This document shows, in pieces, positions 12,931 to 23,390 of a DNA stretch of 64,000 nt (positions are counted from its first letter, which is position 1; every line of letters begins with the position of its first letter). The stretch spans positions 1 through 64,000 of the forward strand of contig QANU01033585.1 of the NCBI GenBank assembly GCA_003254905.1. Reading direction: 5' to 3'. The DNA is from Nissolia schottii (Eukaryota > Streptophyta > Magnoliopsida > Fabales > Fabaceae). Made by a program: the position numbers and the translations under genes. Under the pieces are notes generated by a model that searched no databases, was not told where the DNA came from, and was given only the letters and a program-made list of their open reading frames with translations.

Positions 12931-14205
12931 CTATTCATATTTGATCATATTAGTGTTGTGATTCGTCAATATCTTCCTCTTTTATTTTATTATTATATTT
13001 TTTTAGTGTAATAATTAACGTGTTAAATTTTGAATGAAATCAAGTAAAACCTTTGTTACTCCACATGCTGACACTAAGCATAGTGTAAACATTATGCTTT
13101 ATTTCTCATAAACATCACCCGACTTGCACTCATATCATTTGATGTCTATACTATGTTTAGTGTAAAAAAAAAAAGAGGCATTTTTGGTTTGAAAATTTTA
13201 GACTTACAATACATCTTGATGGATAGGATTGATTGTGTTGTGTTTTTTTATTTTTATTTAAATGCTATTTGTATATATTTGACGTTGACACATATTTTAT
13301 AACTCACATCCTATTTATTATTAAACAAGACTTTATTAAGATATAAATTTTATTAAAATCTCATTAATTGGCAAATCGATGAAACGTGTATAGCAAGGTG
13401 TCTACGTATAGTGCAATGCCTTTCTTTTAAGTTCTTAAATTAAAAAAGTATATATATAATCATTAATGGTGTTTCTGCATGCAATGCAGCCAACGTTGCA
13501 CCCGGGTTCATCGCCAAGTCAATGGCATTCGAGAACACCGCCGGCCCAGCGAAGCACCAAGCGGTGGCGTTCCGAAACCAGGGAGACATGTCGGCCTTCT
13601 TCGACTGCGCCATGCACGGCTTCCAGGACACCCTGTACGTCCAAGCGAACCGCCAGTTCTACCGGAACTGCGAAATCTCCGGCACCGTCGACTTCATCTT
13701 CGGCACGTCGGCGACCCTGATCCAGAACTCAAGGATCGTCGTGAGGATGCCGGGCCCCGGCCAGTTCAACACGGTGACCGCGGACGGCACTTCCCAGAAG
13801 AACATGGCCACGGGGATCGTGCTCCAGAACTGCGAGATCATTCCGGAGAGGGCCCTGTTCCCCGAGCGGCTCAAGGTGAAATCGTACCTGGGCAGGCCGT
13901 GGAAGCAGTACGCCAAAACCGTGGTCATGGAGTCCAACTTGGGCGATTTCATCAACCCGGAGGGGTGGACTCCTTGGAGCGGGGACCAGTTCCTCAACAC
14001 CTTGTACTATGCTGAGTATGCAAACGTTGGACCGAGTGCCAACGTCCAGGGAAGGGTCAGGTGGAAGGGTTACCATCCCAACATTAACAGGAACGAAGCC
14101 GCGATGTTCACTGCCGGCCAGTTCCTCAGAGCCGGACCTGCCGGAAGAGCTGAGGATTGGCTCAAGGCCACGGGCGTTCCTTTCGCCGTTGGCTTTACCA
14201 AATAA
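9400..14205 (+). CDS. Pectin methylesterase with PMEI pro-domain (PME A)
   Basis: Secreted type I pectinesterase (CE8), which removes methyl groups from homogalacturonan in the cell wall. Coding exons are 9400-9922, 10891-11394 and 13490-14205, phases agree, 580 aa. Residues about 5-27 (VSLILVVGVAIGVVVVV) form a signal anchor. A PMEI-like pro-domain follows (paired cysteines in AMCQDTDDPKLCHDTL, then DDCKDL and QQSCMEGF), then processing-type motifs ARRLM (about 222) and DRKLL (about 245). The catalytic domain from about 262 has GVYDEY, FQDTLY (about 388), DFIFG (about 410) and LGRPWKQY, so active-site Asp, Asp, Gln and Arg are present. The N-terminus resembles the pollen-tube VANGUARD1 group by memory, suggesting pollen expression. 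Intron 1 is absent from genes B and C; intron 2 contains the N gap and a duplication. Confidence 0.92.
9923..10890 (+). other. Intron 1 of PME A, flanked by a 7-bp duplication
   Basis: The donor side reads GGTGAGG across the exon-intron boundary and the acceptor side also reads GGTGAGG starting from the last intron base, so the same 7 bases stand at both ends. Neither PME B nor PME C has an intron here; both read straight through an equivalent Gly-Glu. The intron is AT-rich and holds MITE copy A at about 10060-10255. See the finding on intron gain. Confidence 0.7.
10058..10257. mobile_element. MITE copy A (family of three)
   Basis: About 200 bases from TTAATACACTCATACATA to GTGTACGTGTAGTAGAAC. 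Diagnostic interior is two GTGCACAAACATTACA boxes separated by about 50 bases and then TTTATGTATATAAAT. The ends are imperfectly inverted (ACACTCATACATA against GTGTATGTATG). Two other copies are at 17100-17290 and 25955-26158, both also in or near this PME cluster. No coding capacity. Confidence 0.6.
11840..12339. repeat. Duplicated intron segment, left copy
   Basis: This 500-base block of PME A intron 2 is repeated at 12725-13202 at an offset of 885 bases, starting with the same ACACTATGTCATTCAT. The left copy runs directly into the N gap, at a point matching 13202 in the right copy. The copies differ by scattered substitutions, in TA-repeat length and by a block of about 24 bases near 12184 missing in the right copy. 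Confidence 0.85.
12209..12301. repeat. Small hairpin element in the left copy
   Basis: ACACTAAGCATAGTGT at the left and ACTATGTTTAGTGT at the right are inverted repeats about 93 bases apart; the left arm is itself near-palindromic. The same structure recurs at 13071-13163 in the right copy. It could be a tiny MITE or a simple hairpin. Confidence 0.4.
12340..12724. other. Assembly gap (385 N)
   Basis: All bases are N. It lies inside intron 2 of PME A between two near-identical blocks, so its true size and even its reality are uncertain. Confidence 0.99.
12725..13202. repeat. Duplicated intron segment, right copy
   Basis: Right copy of the block at 11840-12339, ending with the same GAAAATTTTAG that precedes the N gap in the left copy. 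It includes a long TA run at about 12893-12927. The unique intron sequence continues from 13203 to the acceptor at 13489. Confidence 0.85.
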
Positions 14206-14703
14206 GATTGAGAGCATTGTTCGTGGTATGTATCAATAAATTAAGATGGGTGTGTACAGGTACCATAGGCTGGCTAATCTTCGCAGCTGGGAAATTTCCA
14301 TTTTAGCTATGGTTGTGTGATTTGTTTGTGCACAAGCTGCGTAGTTACGTAGAGTAATTATTAGATTCCTTTTCGGGCACATATGGTTCTATGTGTAGTT
14401 TTTAAGTTTCCAATTCGGAATTCAGGTGGGATCATCTTGTACATAACATGCGGTCTGTGAACATGAGATAATTGTACAGCTAATAATATTTTCGTGATTC
14501 CTGTCTGAAGAAAATGACTTGATTAAGGTGTCATATACTCGTTACGCAAGAAATAAAACTCGTATCTGAAATCTAAAACTAAAAAACCTTCTATTGTAAT
14601 AGTTTGAGTGCTCATATACGTATTATGTCCTCACATAAAATTTTATGATTTGGAATAATTGAAAAGTTACATCCTATGGTAATTGCATGTGTTGTTTTCT
14701 TGT
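14206..14703. other. 3' flank of PME A
   Basis: Expected 3' UTR and downstream sequence of PME A. No gene or repeat is recognised before the duplicated CACTA-related block begins near 14704. Confidence 0.4.
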
Positions 14704-16772
14704 AAAAAAAATAAAGAAAAATGTTGTGAGTACATCATATTAGGGCGTACACCGTACAACCACCAACAATTTAATACGCATAATATGTATTATGTACTGA
14801 TTACCTACTTAAGACTCCATGGATACACGTGCGCACTCAGCCTCTAACAACATTCCACATTCACATCACACCCAAAACTTGCAGATCTCAAAACCCTTAG
14901 ATCGTCATTCTACTCCTCCTCATCCTCTACTTCTTCCTCCTCCTTCGCGGATATCACATGCCGTTCTTTTTTTCTTCTCATTTTTCTTTTTCTTTCATCA
15001 TATTTCTCATTGGCGATAAAGCATGCACGAGATATATTAGATCTGCTCCTCCTCCTCCTTCTTTTTCTTCTCCTTCTTGGATTTCAACACCCATTTCTTT
15101 TTTATTCTTAAAAAGATGTTATGGATATGAGAATTTTCGTTTTTGTTTCGTCATATTTTTTTTATTTTTGAGTGTTCAAAAGTTTATGTATTTTTAAATA
15201 AAAGTGTGTAGTCTTATTCAAAAGTTTGTGCAGATAAGCACTAAAGTTTGTGTGGTCGTGTTCAAAAATTTGTGTAGGTAAATAAGTTGTTCAAATTACC
15301 ATAAAAAATGACTGACGGTAATTATGAATATTATATTACTATTTTGAAACTATTACGGTTGATATATTACTGTGGATAATGTATGACGGTAAAGCTAATT
15401 AATTTAAAAAAAAATATTATTTAATTATTATTATTATTTAAATTATTAAATCATTATTTAATTCAATCAATTATTTAATTCTATAAATTATACATGAAAT
15501 AAATATTAAATTCAATAATATTTTTAGTAAATATAATAAATGATTTAATAGTTATCTAATACCAAAATATGACATTCAATGTAAAATTAAAAGTTTAATT
15601 TAAAATTTAATTAAATAGATGTACATTTACTCCAATTAATGTTTTTATCAAATATAATAAATAATTAAATAGAATATAAACCAAATATTTATCTATTTAT
15701 TTTAATACATAAATAATAAATTATCCTTATAAATAATTAAATACTAAAATTGAATTTGTGCAATAAAATTTAATAAGAAAATTACAAATAATATTCAAAT
15801 AAAATTGTGTTACAAATTCTCAAACAATTACATAGACAATTCTAAAAGTTTAAAACTGACATCGTAATTTTGAAAACTAAGTTCATCATCGAACTTTTCT
15901 TCTTCTTCACTATCATTGTATACATTAATTTCTTCATCACTTGTATGTTTTTGGAGGTTAGAAAATTCAACTATGTCAATATCATCATCAAATTAATGTA
16001 CTGCTACCTAATGTGGTAGGCGATAAAGACTCAACAATTATCATTGCAGGGATTGGGTCTGGCAGTTGATATGCTTAATCAAATGTATTGTCTGAATATT
16101 TTGTGTCATCAAACTCAATTCGACCACTTGGTTTGCATTTTATCGCAACTTTCCAACTTGATTGGCTAGCTCCTGGATAGTTTGCGTAATAAACTTGTTT
16201 TGCTCTTTCAGCAACAATGAACGGATCATACCCCCTATACCGCCTTGTAGGATTAATCTCAATGGTTTTGTAGTTGGGGTGAGTCTGAGTTCTGTTTGGA
16301 TCATATGAATCACAGCAGAAAAGTACAACATGATGAGATGGATCATCGTGTGCATATTCTAATTAAATAATTTGTTTAAGCACTTCATACCAATCATTGG
16401 TTGTTTCAGCAATATTAGAATATTCATCCTTAACCCAAACCTCTCTATTGTTTGTCCTTTGTCCAGTTTCCCATTTAGATGTGTTATTTGTTAACAAAAT
16501 AAATAGACCAACTAATTGCTTTGTTCATAGGTCCCCATGACAAACTCATCAAGTGATGGTCGCTACTACAATGATTTTGCACATATGTAGATTTTGAAAC
16601 TAAGTTATACGTATATGACTATGATGAAGGAAATTGTTCAATTGAAATATATAGTTTAAAGTTAAACACATACATAATTTGTAAACCACGAAGGAAACAT
16701 TTTATTGGAGCATTGATCTCCAAATTGTTGTTGAAACATCTTGTAAACACGTACGCATCAACATAATCAACA
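14704..16772 (-). repeat. CACTA-derived block, direct duplicate copy 1
   Basis: The block is repeated at 17293-19362 in the same orientation, offset about 2.59 kb, with few differences over about 2.07 kb. It begins AAAAAAATAAAGAAAAATG and runs to ATCAACATAATCAACAT. On the - strand it contains the DUF4216 relic described separately. The part at 15300-15400 has repeated GACGGTAA/TTACGGTTGA motifs that could be CACTA subterminal repeats. One ambiguous base is at 16774. Confidence 0.8.
16118..16485 (-). pseudogene. CACTA transposon DUF4216-domain relic, copy 1
   Basis: The - strand reads DDPSHHVVLFCCDSYDPN, then HPNYKTIEINPTRRYRGYDP, then AKQVYYANYPG and SSWKVAIKCK, the pattern of the DUF4216 region carried by plant En/Spm (CACTA) elements. 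The upstream part in the same frame reads EVWVKDEYSNIAETTNDWYE. A TAA interrupts the frame between the two parts. The same stop is present in copy 2, so the sequence was already dead when it was duplicated. Confidence 0.75.
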
Positions 16773-17099
16773 TNGGGTCATGTACTCAGTATTTAGATTA
16801 TGTACATGTGATGTATATTCTACTTATTATGTATATATGACTATGTGACTTTGTATGATGGACCACTTAGATATGTATTGGATGCTTTATGAACTTACCG
16901 TTATACGCTTTGTTATATTGTTCTTTCTGACGCATAGCTCTATTTTAATAATTATTCAATGTCAATGAAAGGTTTAAAATTGGTCCTTACTTTCTTAAAC
17001 AACTATTTTCGAAAGATAACGATGGACTAAGGTATTCCGATCAGATAGAAAACAACCTAGTGAGCTTTGTTTACTGCGTACCGGTAAACAGTTAGCTAG
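16773..17099. other. Unique spacer between duplicates
   Basis: About 330 bases with no recognised gene or repeat. It precedes MITE copy B. Confidence 0.4.
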
Positions 17100-17290
17100 G
17101 GTGTTTCACATACACTATTAAGTATACAAACTTTATTCTCATGAGTGCACAAATATTACAAACGTATTGATAATATTCTCAGTTATACTTAATTAAATGC
17201 ACAAACATTACAAGCATTAAAATACATATTTTATGTATATAAGTATAGGGTGTATGTATGGTGTATATTTTTTGGTGTACGTGTAGCAGA
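17100..17290. mobile_element. MITE copy B (family of three)
   Basis: Same family as 10058-10257 and 25955-26158: two TGCACAAA-ATTACAA boxes, TTTATGTATATAAGTAT, then GGTGTATGTATGGTGTAT and GTGTACGTGTAGCAGAACT. Its right end abuts the start of duplicate copy 2, so it marks the junction between the duplicates. Confidence 0.6.
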
Positions 17291-17292
17291 AC

Positions 17293-19362
17293 TGAAAAAA
17301 AAATAAAGAAAAATGTTGTGAGTACATCATATTAGGGCGTACACCGTACAACCACCAACAATTTAATACGCATAATATGTATTATGTACTGATTACCTAC
17401 TTAAGACTCCATGGATACACGTGCGCACTCAGCCTCTAACAACATTCCACATTCACATCACACCCAAAACTTGCAGATCTCAAAACCCTTAGATCCTCAT
17501 TCTACTCCTCCTCATCCTCTTCTTCTTCCTCCTCCTTCGAGGATATCACATGCCGTTCTTTTTTTTCTTCTCGTTTTTCTTTTTCTTTCATCATATTTTT
17601 CATTGGCAAGATAAAGCATGCACGAGATATATTAGATCTGCTCCTCCTCCTCCTTCTCTTTCTTCTCCTTCTTGGATTTCAACACCCATTTCTTTTTTAT
17701 TCTTAAAAAGATGTTATGGATATGAGAATTTTCGTTTTTGTTTCGTCATTTTTTTTTAGTGTTCAAAAGTTTATGTATTTTTAAATAAAAGTGTGTAGTC
17801 TTATTCAAAAGTTTGTGTAAGTTAGCACTAAAGTTTGTGTAATCGTGTTCAAAAAATTCTGTAGGTAAATAAGTTGTTCAAATTACCATAAAAAAGACTG
17901 ATGGTAATTATGAATATTATATTACTATTTTGAAACTATTACTGTTGATATATTACTGTGGATAATGTATGACGGTATAGATAATTAATTTAAAAAAATA
18001 TTATTTAATTATTGTTATTATTATTATTATTAAAATTATTAAATTATTATTTAACTCAATCAATTATTTAATTCTATAAATTATATATGAAATAAATATT
18101 AAATTCAATAATATTTTTAGTAAATATAATAAATGATTTAATAGTTATCTAATACCAAAATATGACATTCAATGTAAAATTAAAAGTTTAATTTAAAATT
18201 TAATTAAATAGATGTACATTTACTCCAATTAATGTTTTTATCAAATATAATAAATAATTAAATAGAATATAAACCAAATATTTATCTATTTATTTTAACA
18301 CATAAATAATAAATTATCCTTATAAATAATTAAATACTAAAATTGAATTTGTGCAATAAAAGTTAATAAGAAAATAACAAATAATATTCAAATAAAATTG
18401 TGTTACAAATTCTCAAATAATTACATATACAATTCTGAAAATTTAAAACTGACATCGTAATTTTCAAAACTAAGTTCATCATCGAACTTTTCTTCTTCTT
18501 CACTATCATTGTATACATTAATTTCTTCATCACTTGTATGCTTTTGGAGGTTAGGAAATTCAACTATGTCAAGATCATTATCAAATTAATGTACTGCTAC
18601 CTAATGTGGTAGGCCTTAAAGACTCAATAGTTATCATTTCAGGGATTGGGTCTAGCAATTGATATGATTGATCAAATGTATTGTCTGAAGATTTTGTGTC
18701 ATCAAACGCAATTCGACCACTTGATTTGCATTTTATCGCAACTTTCCAACTTGATTGGCTAGCTCCTGAATAGTTTGCGTAATAAACTTGTTTTGCTATT
18801 TCAGTAACAATGAACAGATCATACCCCCTATACCGCCTTGTAGGATTAATCTCAATGGTTCTGTAGTTGGGGTGAGTCTGAGTTCCGTTTGGATCATACG
18901 AATCACAGCAGAAAAGTACAACATGATGAGATGGATCATTGTGTGCGTATTCTAATTAAATAATTTGTTTAAGCACTTCATACCAATCATTGGTTGTTTC
19001 AGCAATATTAGAATATTCATCCTTAACCCAAACCTCTCTATTGTTTGTCCTTTGTCCAGTTTCCCATTTAGATGTGTTATTTGTTAACAAAATAAATAGA
19101 CCAACTAATTGCTTTGTTCATAGGTCCCCATGACAAACTCATCAAGTGATGGTCGCTACTACAATGATTTTGCACATATGTAGATTTTGAAACTAAGTTA
19201 TACGTATATGACTATGATGAAGGAAATTGTTCAATTGAAATATATAGTTTAAAGTTAAACACATACATAATTTGTAAACCACAAAGGAAACATTTTATCG
19301 GAGAATTGATCACCAAATTGTTGTTGAAACATCTTGTAAACACGTATCAACATAATCAACAT
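17293..19362 (-). repeat. CACTA-derived block, direct duplicate copy 2
   Basis: Second copy of the block at 14704-16772. Beyond its shared end the sequence continues into the DUF4218 region at 19525-20012, so copy 2 sits in the longer CACTA context and copy 1 is the shorter duplicate. Small open frames in this block (for example at 17411 and 18363) are shared low-complexity sequence, not genes. Confidence 0.8.
18700..19085 (-). pseudogene. CACTA transposon DUF4216-domain relic, copy 2
   Basis: The - strand reads NDPSHHVVLFCCDSYDPNG, HPNYRTIEINPTRRYRGYD, AKQVYYANYSG and SSWKVAIKCK. As in copy 1, the upstream WVKDEYSNIAETTNDWYE part is separated by one in-frame TAA. Not functional. Confidence 0.75.
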
Positions 19363-19524
19363 TTTTAGAAACTATGTATTAATAAATTAAACAAGATTAT
19401 AAGATTCGATTGAACTTACTAGTTATACGGAAGCAATTCTTTATAATTCAGCAGAACAACCAAGTGAGCTGCCACCTTTTCTTGTGCATTCAACCAATAA
19501 TCGTTTGCTCTTCTAGCTTCGTAT

Positions 19525-20012
19525 CTAGTTTAATTGAAAATTGAAAATTGAAAATGTCGACTGATTAGACATTGCACCACCATCATTGTTACGTCCTACT
19601 GTAGTTCTATTGCAATTGACATTAGCACCAAAGTAGTACGAACAAAAGTAAGAAGTTTCCTTAGTTAAGAATGCCTCACATATCAACCCCTCAACTTGAG
19701 CCCTATTTTTTACTATTCTTTTGGACACTCCCATGCACCTTTCAAACAGATACATCCACTTATACTGAACTGGACTACGCATTTGGCCTTCGTAAGCTAA
19801 GTGTACAGGTAAATGCTCCATTAAATCAAAAAATGTCAGGGGAAACACCCTCTCAAGTGAACAAAAGGATAATGAGAATGTTTTGCCCTATGACTAAGAA
19901 GTCTTCAATGTCAACACTCGATGAGTATAAAGTTTTGAAAAACTGGCTCAACTCACTTATCGGTTTCAATACTTCTTACGGTTCGCCAATCAGACTTAAG
20001 CTTAGAAGTTAG
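19525..20012 (-). pseudogene. CACTA transposase-associated DUF4218 relic
   Basis: The - strand reads FPLTFFDLMEHLPVHLAYE, then PVQYKWMYLFERCMG and FLTKETSYFCSYYFG, the characteristic order of the DUF4218 region in plant CACTA transposase proteins (FFD-MEHLPVHLA, PVQYRWMYPFER in intact relatives). Upstream on the same strand, ELSQFFKTLYSSSVDIED continues the domain in another frame with a stop. It lies 5' of the DUF4216 relic copy 2 in the order expected for one CACTA protein on the - strand. Confidence 0.8.
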
Positions 20013-20659
20013 GATCATACCTACTGGCCTGCAAGGCCCACTTTATCTCTGTCTGAGGTCCTTAGAAACTTGAGATCCACGTGGAACCCACTTTATCTCT
20101 TCTTTTAAAATAACTATTTGTTTTTGTCCTAATTCTACACAGAAAAGTAAAAGAGGTTACAATTTTTGTTTTTTTACGCACATCACATCACGTGTCCTTT
20201 CTGTGATACTAGATATTTCTAGAAGAAACTTTTTTCCTTTTCTTTTCTTCCTCCCATTTGTGCACCTTCAGCTGCAGCCTACCTTTATCAACTTCACTCA
20301 TACTTTAGTCAAACACTCACTTTTTCTTAGGACAATAGAAAAGCAAAAGTTAACCACTCTCCGTTTTCTCCTTCTTCCCAAAGCTATCAAAAGTTTCATC
20401 TTCTCCAAAACCATACCTAAAATCCTAAAATGTTGTAAGTAATCTATTCATGGATTGTCATATGAATTGTACAGTTATCTAGTTGTTAGTCAGTTGACTT
20501 AAGTGTCTCCTTGAGTTTTGTAACTTTGTAGGGGAATGTAAATAGGGCTCACTGCACCAAAAATATTTTCTTTGTTTTCTTTTGTTTTCTCTGTTCCTAA
20601 CTCCTTGCATGAGGACATGCAATTGTTCAAGTGTGGGATATTTTGATTGGGGGATTTTA
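20013..20659. other. No gene seen; possible retroelement 3' internal region
   Basis: No gene is recognised. The last 120 bases (GAGGACATGCAATTGTTCAAG, then a purine-rich ATTGGGGGATTTTA) look like the end of an LTR retrotransposon internal region with a polypurine tract just before the LTR-like segment at 20660. Confidence 0.35.
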
Positions 20660-22219
20660 TGTCCCACTTTATTTCTTCATAATTAAACATTGCAACCTAA
20701 AAGTGTGTAGTTTAACACTTAAATTACCTTATTTTACGCACTGTCCACTTTATGCCCAATTATGAGAATTGTTGTTTAATTTTGCCTTCTACATTGTGCA
20801 TTTGGGTTATAACATGAGTTGTAGACATGCCTTTATTTGAAATCTTATATTTTAGGAAATCTAATTGGAAGCTCTACATCTCTCATGAAGAGTTAGAAAG
20901 CTTAATCGATTCGATTGTCTGCTTTGTCATTTTTAACCTGGAAGACAAAATAGTCATGCTGAAATTTAAGATTGGAGATGCAACATTGATTAGGATTACT
21001 CCTTCATCCAAAGTCCAAACGAGGAAAACTTTGACTCTATTTCATGTAGAATTGAAATATCTACAACTTTTATGAGAACATTGGAGGCAAAATCAATCTC
21101 TAGGAACCATTGCAGCGCTGTTTAGTAGCACTTGCTGTTTTGTGTACTGTTGCAGCGATGACCTGATGCTATTTCCACCACCTTTTCTTTTTGGAACCCT
21201 AATTTGAGTGCTTGTGGTTATAAATAGACCTAGGATGAAGAGTTGAGACAACACATTCTCATTACTTGCCTCCACTACTATTTTTCTGCATTCTCTCTTT
21301 TATTTTCTGCACTTAGTTTTATGTTAGTAGTGATTTAGTTTTTGGTTCAATAGATTCAAGATTTTTGGAGCATTCGCATTGGCACGTGAGTTTCCTTTCT
21401 CTTGTACTCAAATTGACGTAAAACTTTTAATTCAATTTTATTCAGGTTCTTTTCCTTTTAATTCTTCATTTAATTCTCCATTATTTTCTTTTTGCTTTTA
21501 TTTAATTTATGAGTTTTTCTTGTCCATCCAAGGAAGAGGAATTTTCTAATACCTTACATGCGGTAATTCTAGGACTATGATTAATTGAGGTTCTTGTTAT
21601 TAATGTATGTTCATAATTCTCTCTTCTTCTTTTTTGATTAATAACATAGCGATCGTATGCTATTAGTTAGAATTAATTCTAATTAAATTGATGAATCTTA
21701 ACGATCGTAGGACTTATTGAATTACGATTGGTTAGGATTGATAATTCGAATTGATTAATTACGATTGTCCAAGGCGGTAAAAGGAATTAGGGATTAATCT
21801 AATTAGATTAAGTTGTGCAATTGGTTATAAAACTAGTATAGGTAATCAAGACCAAGACATTGGTTGTTAATGCTTTTACTAGTTAATTCCTAGGAGAACG
21901 TGGTCGCGATCGCTATATGTGAATTGTATGTTAGTTAAAGATCTCTACCTAATAAACAACAACCCTCTAATGAATATTGATTTGAGAACCGATGATAATT
22001 AATTCTTGATTTGTAAAGAACCGTGAGCATGGTATTACTTCTTATTATTGAATTAATTCCATTAATTACCTTTCAAACCTCTAGTTTATTATAATTAGTT
22101 AATTTACTTCATTGTGAGACAACCTATGTTAGTCCTTTTATTATGTTTCTTCGGATTACATAGTTTTATAAATTATTATTTGATTACACATTAAAATTGC
22201 ATCGTTTTGGTACGTATCA
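20660..22219 (+). mobile_element. LTR-like segment
   Basis: Begins TGTCCCACTT just after a purine-rich tract and ends TGGTACGTATCA, i.e. TG...CA ends. It contains a promoter-like GGTTATAAATAGACC at about 21217 followed by a leader-like pyrimidine-rich stretch, and no coding frame of interest. This is the layout of a gypsy-type LTR of about 1.56 kb. No target duplication or partner LTR is visible here, so the call is inference. Confidence 0.4.
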
Positions 22220-23188
22220 ACTTTCTAAGGAACTATTAAAAAGAACAATTGAAAATGACAATTTCTTGAAGCCACAAAATAAAATTCTATGACTTTACTA
22301 AAAGAGACTTGTGATATTGACCCATGTGATCTTCGTTTAGATTGTTGTGCATATTACTAACAATTGTCCTACGAAATAGATTAATGTAGATTGCTAAAAT
22401 AATTTAAGTCACAATTCAAATAGATTATTTTGTTTCAAATGACTTCTTAAAGAGAGGTTCTTTCATTTCTTAAATTGAGATACAGTTGCAAATTTTGACT
22501 TTTTCTACACTTAAAAAATTGTTTTTTATTTACCAACAAAATACTAGCCTCTGCAAAAATAAAAATGCTGTAAGCCTTATTTAGTTATTAACACCAAACA
22601 CATTGGTTCTTATAAATGACAAATATGGATGATGGGTAATAACTAGCTAGGGACTCTACAAGAGTTTCACAGAGACGTATGTGCCCAACATGATTTCAAT
22701 AATCTACGGACAAATTTCTAAATTTACTCTTTTTTTATCGTTGCAAGTACAAGCAAACCGATCTCCTCATCGCGAAGTTGATGCAGATTATCTAAAATTG
22801 AACCGTGGATCATGTGATCCACAAGTATTTCCATACCTTCTAACCATTCAACCCCACCAAAACATCAGACCAGAAAGGAAAACCCCTCACCAACAGTCAC
22901 CCGTGGTCTCCTAGAAAACAGGACGACTTCAACCTGAGAGTACTGTCGGAGAATGTAGTAACGGTCTCCTCAAGCTATTTTTGAACATCAAAATGCATGG
23001 CATCTTCTCTCCGCACAACTCAAAATGGCATTTAGCCTTATTATAGTGCGTTTCCCAACATAACAAAAGGTTGTTACATTTCAAGAAATAGCAGTCCAAC
23101 CCCGTAAATTCGGAGAAACCAATGACACATACGTGCCTTGTCATTCGTGATAAGAGCTAAACTAGCTACCAAATGTACGGAGAGCATA
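22220..23188. other. Upstream region of PME B
   Basis: No gene or clear repeat recognised. Probably promoter-distal sequence of PME B; a short GC-richer part is at 22740-22930. Confidence 0.35.
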
Positions 23189-23198
23189 CTATATAAAC
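23188..23198 (+). promoter_or_regulatory. TATA box of PME B
   Basis: ACTATATAAAC lies about 195 bases before the ATG at 23391, followed by a C-rich CCCCTCCCACAG stretch suitable for a transcript start. Good match to plant TATA consensus. Confidence 0.55.
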
Positions 23199-23390
23199 CC
23201 CTCCCACAGCTTCTAGCAATGAGTCGAATTCCCATCAGCCTCCCCATAGCAAACTCCATAAGGGGGAGTCTCGTTTCCCTGTATTCTTTTTTATCCGACG
23301 GTGCGTTCGGTCATTGTTCAGCTCAACAGACTCAACTCATTGTCGGAAAAATACAACATAACATATAATAATAAAAAAAAAAAAACAAAA

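Noticed and set aside
13479-14015. Arg/Pro-rich + strand frame inside PME A exon 3 (and similar at 23674 and 28747)
   Set aside because: Shifted frame of the PME coding sequence, with typical biased composition.
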